The notes under the pieces: generated by a model
The model's database searches: none
What the model was told of the DNA's origin: nothing
What the model saw: only the letters and a program-made list of their open reading frames with translations
NCBI GenBank assembly: GCA_964563855.1
Contig: CAZLYU010000003.1
Location: 1 to 64,000, forward strand
DNA: 64,000 nt
From: JAFGRR01 sp964563855
Lineage (GTDB): Bacteria; Planctomycetota; Phycisphaerae; UBA1845; Fen-1342
Direction of reading: 5' to 3'
Position numbers and translations under genes: made by a program
Part shown: one piece after another, positions 60,384-64,000 of the stretch
Layout: each line of letters begins with the position of its first letter
Position numbering within the stretch: the stretch's first letter is position 1

Positions 60384-60669
60384 CACGTTGTCCCGTTTGT
60401 CCGATGAATCTGTTGTGCAGGCGTCGTCGCCCGCGCGAGCAGCGCACACGCCGATGCGGAGTGGCGCGATCCACGGCGTCGGAAACGTGTGTTCCGAATT
60501 CGCGGCCTTCGCCGGCGGCGCGTGTTGTCGTGCACACGATAAGCGTCGTGGGACTCTCGCAACATCGTTCTCGAGCAACCCGACCGATCTTCGACCGGCG
60601 GCGGGCCGTTGCCGCACCGCCGACCAAGCGGGTACGATTTCCACGAACCCAGCCGTATCGGAGAGTGCT

Positions 60670-60861
60670 ATGTTTGGCTCGCACCTCGCGCATGACGTCA
60701 GACGCGCGGCCGTTCTCGCCGGAGCGACAAGCGCGCTCGGCCTGCTTACCGGTTGCCCGATCGACGGCGCCGACCTCGCTGTCGACATCTTCGAGGCTGG
60801 ACTGCTCTCGATCACCCAGTCGCTGGTCGACGCCCTCGCCACCGCGCTCGCGCTGCCCTAG
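60670..60861 (+). CDS. 63-aa small lipoprotein-like protein
   Basis: ATG 60670 with GGAG about 7 bases upstream gives FGSHLAHDVRRAAVLAGATS then ALGLLTGC and a short hydrophobic tail (IDGADLAVDIFEAGLLSITQ). The L-T-G-C lipobox would leave a lipidated mature peptide of about 36 residues. I recall short proteins of this look in planctomycete genomes but cannot name a family. It sits 14 bp before the TolC-like start, so it may be co-expressed with the efflux genes. It is divergent from gnd, with a 286-bp gap between the two starts. Confidence 0.5.
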   Translation: MFGSHLAHDVRRAAVLAGATSALGLLTGCPIDGADLAVDIFEAGLLSITQSLVDALATALALP

Positions 60862-60874
60862 AGCGGCGTCCGCT

Positions 60875-62860
60875 GTGTTGGGAAACATCGCAATCAGCCG
60901 AGACCCTCTCAGACGCCCGCCGTCATCGCTGCGACCCATCGCGGTCGGGTTCGCATGCGTGCTACTCGCCCCGACGCTGGTTGGCTGCACACTTGCCGGT
61001 TGGCATCGCGGCCAAATCGATCAGTCGGCCCAGCGCATCCTGCAAGACAAACAAGAAGCGCTGTACGGCGAGTCGCAGGAATTCATGATTCGTCAGCCCG
61101 CCGACACACTTCGCACGCGCTTGCTGGTCGGACAGTCGCTGCCGCGTGCGAGCGACGCCTCACTCGGGACGCGTTTCGTCGATCCGATCGATCAATGGCC
61201 CGATCCGGAGTACCTGGAGATCGATCCAAATGCCTCGGCCGAACTTGCCGAGGCGGCCGCCGATCCAATCACGCTCGGGCTCACCGATGCGTTGCGGGTT
61301 GCGGCGAGCAACAGCCGCAACTACCAGCGCGCCAAAGAAGACGTCTTCATCGCCGCGCTCGAGTACGACCTCGAGCTCGACGTTTTTCGTGACACGTGGA
61401 GCGCGGTGATCACGTCTTTGCTCACCTCCGAGTTGCAAGTGCCGATCGTGCTCGACGAGGAGCGCGGGATCATCGACCCGCAGACGGTGCGCTCGAGCGA
61501 AACCACGGGCGTGCTCGGGTTCTCACAACGTTTCCGAAACGGCATCGACCTCGCGACGTCGATCCGGCTCGACCTCGTGTCGTTGCTCACGCAAGAGCAT
61601 CGATTCTCGAAGGGCATTTTTGCGGATATGACCATCACCGTACCGTTGCTGCGCGGCTCCGGCGAGTTCATCGTGACCGAGCCGCTGACGCAAGCGGAGC
61701 GGAACGTCATGTACGCGCTCTACGACTTCGAGCGCTTCAAGCGCACGTTCGCCGTCGACGTCGCCTCCGACTATTTCAGTGTGCTGCAGCAGCTCGACCA
61801 GATCGAGAACAACGAGCAAAACTATCGCAACCTGGTCGCAACCACGCGCCGGACGGTCGCGCTGGCCAATCGCGGGCGCCTGCCGCCGGTGCAGGTGGAT
61901 CAGGCGCGACAAGATGAGCTTCAGGCGCGCAACCGCTGGATCGCCGCGCAGCAGAGCTACAGGCGCCAGCTTGACGGCTTCAAGCTGACGCTCGGCTTGC
62001 CGACGGACGCCCAAGTCGAACTCGACCCCAACGAGCTGGAACTGATCGCCGGGGTCTTCGCGCCGCTCATGCGCGTTCCTGAGTCGGTCGACGAGGACCT
62101 GACCGAAGTGCTTCCGGCTGACGCCGAAGTGAACCTCATGCCGCCGGACCGCGAGTTGATCGGCCCCCTTGAATTCGAGCCGGCTTTCGCGGTCGAACTC
62201 GCCTTCGAGCATCGCACCGATCTGCAGGTGGCGCTCGGCCGCGTGTACGACGCGCAGCGCGACGTCGCGGTGGCGGCGGATCAGTTGCGGCCAGAGCTGA
62301 CGTTGCTGGGCAGCGCCGAGGCCGGCGCGACGCGCTCGCTCGCGTCCGTCGAACTGGCCGATGCGGCGCTGCGGCTCGACGAGGGTGTCTACTCGGCGTT
62401 GCTCACGATCGACCTGCCCATCGAACGCAAGGCCGAGCAGGTGGTTTATCGGTCTGCGCTCATCGCTTTTGAACAAGCCGTCCGTGAGGGGCAGCGCGTC
62501 GAAGATCAGATCAAGCTCGACGTCCGCTCGCGCCTGAGCGAACTGCTCGAAGCGCGCGAGTCCTTTCGCATTCAGGCCGTCGCGGTGCAGCTCGCACAAC
62601 GCCGCGTCACGAGCACCAATCTGCTGCTACAGCTCGGGCGCGCCGAAATTCGCGACGTGCTCGAAGCCCAGGAAGACCTGCTCTCGGCTCAAAACGGTCT
62701 CACCGGCGGCTTGGTGCAGTATCGGCTCGGCGAATTGCGACTCCAACGCGACATGGGCGTCCTCGAAGTATCCAATACCGGACTGTGGCGTGAGCTGCCT
62801 GAGGAGATGCGCGGCGCGGCAACGAGTGCTTCACCCGAGCCGCAATCGAATAACATCTAG
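60875..62860 (+). CDS. TolC-family outer-membrane efflux lipoprotein
   Basis: The protein is 661 residues from GTG 60875. The leader IAVGFACVLLAPTLVGC has a lipobox (LVGC), as in OprM/NodT-type outer membrane factors. The mature chain carries the alternating coiled-coil and strand units of the family: TDALRVAASNSRNYQRAKED, GFSQRFRNGIDLATSIRLDL, RTVALANRGRLPPVQVDQAR and DLQVALGRVYDAQRDVAVAA, with the end QLGRAEIRDVLEAQEDLLSA. At 661 residues it is longer than the common 450-500, with an extra N-terminal and mid-chain segment. It forms an export pair with the following HlyD-like adaptor. Confidence 0.88.
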   Translation: MLGNIAISRDPLRRPPSSLRPIAVGFACVLLAPTLVGCTLAGWHRGQIDQSAQRILQDKQEALYGESQEFMIRQPADTLRTRLLVGQSLPRASDASLGTRFVDPIDQWPDPEYLEIDPNASAELAEAAADPITLGLTDALRVAASNSRNYQRAKEDVFIAALEYDLELDVFRDTWSAVITSLLTSELQVPIVLDEERGIIDPQTVRSSETTGVLGFSQRFRNGIDLATSIRLDLVSLLTQEHRFSKGIFADMTITVPLLRGSGEFIVTEPLTQAERNVMYALYDFERFKRTFAVDVASDYFSVLQQLDQIENNEQNYRNLVATTRRTVALANRGRLPPVQVDQARQDELQARNRWIAAQQSYRRQLDGFKLTLGLPTDAQVELDPNELELIAGVFAPLMRVPESVDEDLTEVLPADAEVNLMPPDRELIGPLEFEPAFAVELAFEHRTDLQVALGRVYDAQRDVAVAADQLRPELTLLGSAEAGATRSLASVELADAALRLDEGVYSALLTIDLPIERKAEQVVYRSALIAFEQAVREGQRVEDQIKLDVRSRLSELLEARESFRIQAVAVQLAQRRVTSTNLLLQLGRAEIRDVLEAQEDLLSAQNGLTGGLVQYRLGELRLQRDMGVLEVSNTGLWRELPEEMRGAATSASPEPQSNNI

Positions 62861-62892
62861 CCTGCCAGACGGTGGACGCGACGGAGAAGGCC

Positions 62893-64000
62893 GTGAGTGA
62901 TGCAAGCCTAGAGGCGACTTCGATCCCGACGACGACGCAGCGCGGCCGCTTGCCACGGTTCGTGCCGATTACCGCAGCGGTGTTCGTGGCGGCGGGATTG
63001 GTCGCAGTTGGCGGGTGGTGGTGGAATCCGTTCGCACCCAGCGCCGCCAGCATCGGCCCCACCGCGGCCGCCGCGCGGGGCCCGCTGTCGATCAGCGTGA
63101 GCGCCTCGGGCACGATCCGTGCGCGCGACCAAGTGGTGATCAAGAATGAAGTGCGCGCGCGGAATACGACGATTACCTTTTTGGTTCCGGAGGGGACGCA
63201 GGTCGAGCCCGGTGAGTTGATCATCAAGCTCGACTCGACCGTGCTCGAAGACGAACTGTACGACGAGGAAATTGACGTCGCCCGTACCGAAGCCGCGTTT
63301 CTTCAAGCGCAAGAGAACCTCGAGGTCGTCAAGAGCCAGGCCGAGAGCGACGTCGCACAAGCCGAGCTCGACTATCGATTCGCGAAGGAAGACGTGCGGA
63401 AGTACAAAGACGGCGAGTATCCGAAGCAGCTCAAGGAAGCCCGGAACCGCATCGTGCTTGCCGAGCAAGAGCTCCAGCAAGCCAAGAACTGGATGGACGC
63501 GTCGACCCAGCTCAACACCGAAAAGTATCTCTCCGACTCGGAGTTGGAGAAAGATGTGTTGGCGTTCCGTCGCGCCGAACTCGATCTCGAACTCGCCGAG
63601 GCCGATCTCGAATTGCTCCGCGAGTTCACCCACAAGCGACAGCTCGCGCAATTGGAGTCGGACGTCGAGCAAGCCAGGATGGCGCTCGAGCGCATCAAGC
63701 GGCGGGCCCGCGCGGATGTCGTGCAGGCCGAGGCCTCATTGATCGCCGAAGAAAAGCAACTGACCCGCCAACGCGCCCAGCTCGCCGACATTAAACAACA
63801 AATCGAAAACTGCACGATCGAGTCGCCGGTGCGCGGGATGATCGTCTACGCCACCACCGGCCGCGGCGGCTGGCGCGGCAACGACGAACCGCTCGCGGTC
63901 GGGCGCGAGGTGCGTGAGCAGGAAGAGCTGGTCTATATCCCCACGGCCGATGCGAAGAACGCCACCGTCAAGGTGCACGAATCGGCGCTCGAGAAGATCG
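62893..64000 (+). CDS. HlyD/MacA-type efflux periplasmic adaptor, 3' truncated by the window
   Basis: The frame is open from GTG 62893 (GGAG 6 bases upstream; an alternative GTG 62872 is in frame) to the window end, so the C-terminus is missing. An N-terminal helix (FVPITAAVFVAAGLVAVGGW) anchors it in the inner membrane. SISVSASGTIRARDQVVIKN and GTQVEPGELIIKLDSTVLED are the barrel-sandwich/lipoyl-like half. A long coiled coil follows, with Glu/Gln/Leu/Arg heptads (EEIDVARTEAAFLQAQENLE ... ELDLELAEADLELLREFTHK). The second lipoyl half begins NCTIESPVRGMIVYATTGRG. With the TolC-like gene it predicts a tripartite exporter; the ABC or RND pump should lie beyond base 64000. Confidence 0.88.
   Translation, partial: MSDASLEATSIPTTTQRGRLPRFVPITAAVFVAAGLVAVGGWWWNPFAPSAASIGPTAAAARGPLSISVSASGTIRARDQVVIKNEVRARNTTITFLVPEGTQVEPGELIIKLDSTVLEDELYDEEIDVARTEAAFLQAQENLEVVKSQAESDVAQAELDYRFAKEDVRKYKDGEYPKQLKEARNRIVLAEQELQQAKNWMDASTQLNTEKYLSDSELEKDVLAFRRAELDLELAEADLELLREFTHKRQLAQLESDVEQARMALERIKRRARADVVQAEASLIAEEKQLTRQRAQLADIKQQIENCTIESPVRGMIVYATTGRGGWRGNDEPLAVGREVREQEELVYIPTADAKNATVKVHESALEKI

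Overview
This is a GC-rich (roughly two-thirds G+C by eye), densely coded bacterial chromosome segment. It has many GTG/TTG starts and 1-4 bp stop/start overlaps. Planctomycetota (Phycisphaerae-like or a relative) is the best fit. Supporting signs are a DUF1571 lipoprotein, a PEP-CTERM-type exported protein, a planctomycete-style EF-hand/dockerin-like tail remnant, a DUF4838 enzyme, a Bat/DUF58 operon and many lipoproteins of unknown function. The assignment rests on family distribution that I recall, not on a phylogenetic test.

Layout. 1-764: the 3' part of rpsA (ribosomal protein S1), apparently broken by a one-base deletion near base 129. 806-16791: an exopolysaccharide locus on the + strand. 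In order it holds a GH105-like protein, a Wzx-type flippase, a polysaccharide pyruvyl transferase, a GT4, WecB, two more GT4s, a Wzy/O-antigen-ligase-like membrane protein, a fourth GT4, a DUF4838 secreted protein and a two-domain (MDR + Gfo/Idh/MocA) oxidoreductase. 16798-19204: a secreted protein and a DUF1571 lipoprotein. 19205-19721: a gene-poor stretch holding the remnant of a dockerin/EF-hand-like C-terminus.

19722-28937 is mostly minus strand: a DASS/SLC13 permease, a DUF4914 protein with a PEPCK-like P-loop, a long-chain polyprenyl diphosphate synthase, trpB, a small membrane protein (+), a GHL10 glycosidase-like lipoprotein and a cyclophilin-FKBP fusion. 29214-33077 is the fatty-acid cluster rpmF-plsX-fabH-fabD-fabG, followed by a membrane GT2 (33201). 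34892-38992: a DUF3574 lipoprotein and gltX (-), then an NTF2-like protein, dut and an alpha/beta-hydrolase-like lipoprotein (+). 39142-46990: an NlpC/P60 secreted peptidase (+), then (-) a PEP-CTERM protein, a PagL-like protein, an MreC-like protein and a UbiA-UbiX-membrane/TPR-like operon.

47080-47153 is tRNA-Arg(CCG). 47204-50982 (-) holds a PBP4-type carboxypeptidase, an RluD-type pseudouridine synthase, a membrane-anchored TPR-like protein and a lipoprotein. 51133-57956 (+) holds PilB/GspE followed by DUF58, a BatD-like protein, BatA and a fused BatB-BatC. 58043-64000: a lipoprotein of unknown function, gnd (-), a tiny lipoprotein, a TolC-like outer-membrane factor and a HlyD-like adaptor cut by the window end.

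Functionally the window is envelope-heavy: polysaccharide synthesis and export, fatty acid/phospholipid initiation, peptidoglycan remodelling, lipid A trimming, isoprenoid-quinone steps and efflux. The most interesting items are the pyruvylated-polysaccharide locus with an apparently cytosolic GH105-like enzyme, the DASS permease/DUF4914 pair, the double-PPIase fusion, the BatB-BatC fusion with its DPN-repeat linker, and the rpsA frameshift. I found no CRISPR array, transposase, integrase or recognisable defence system.
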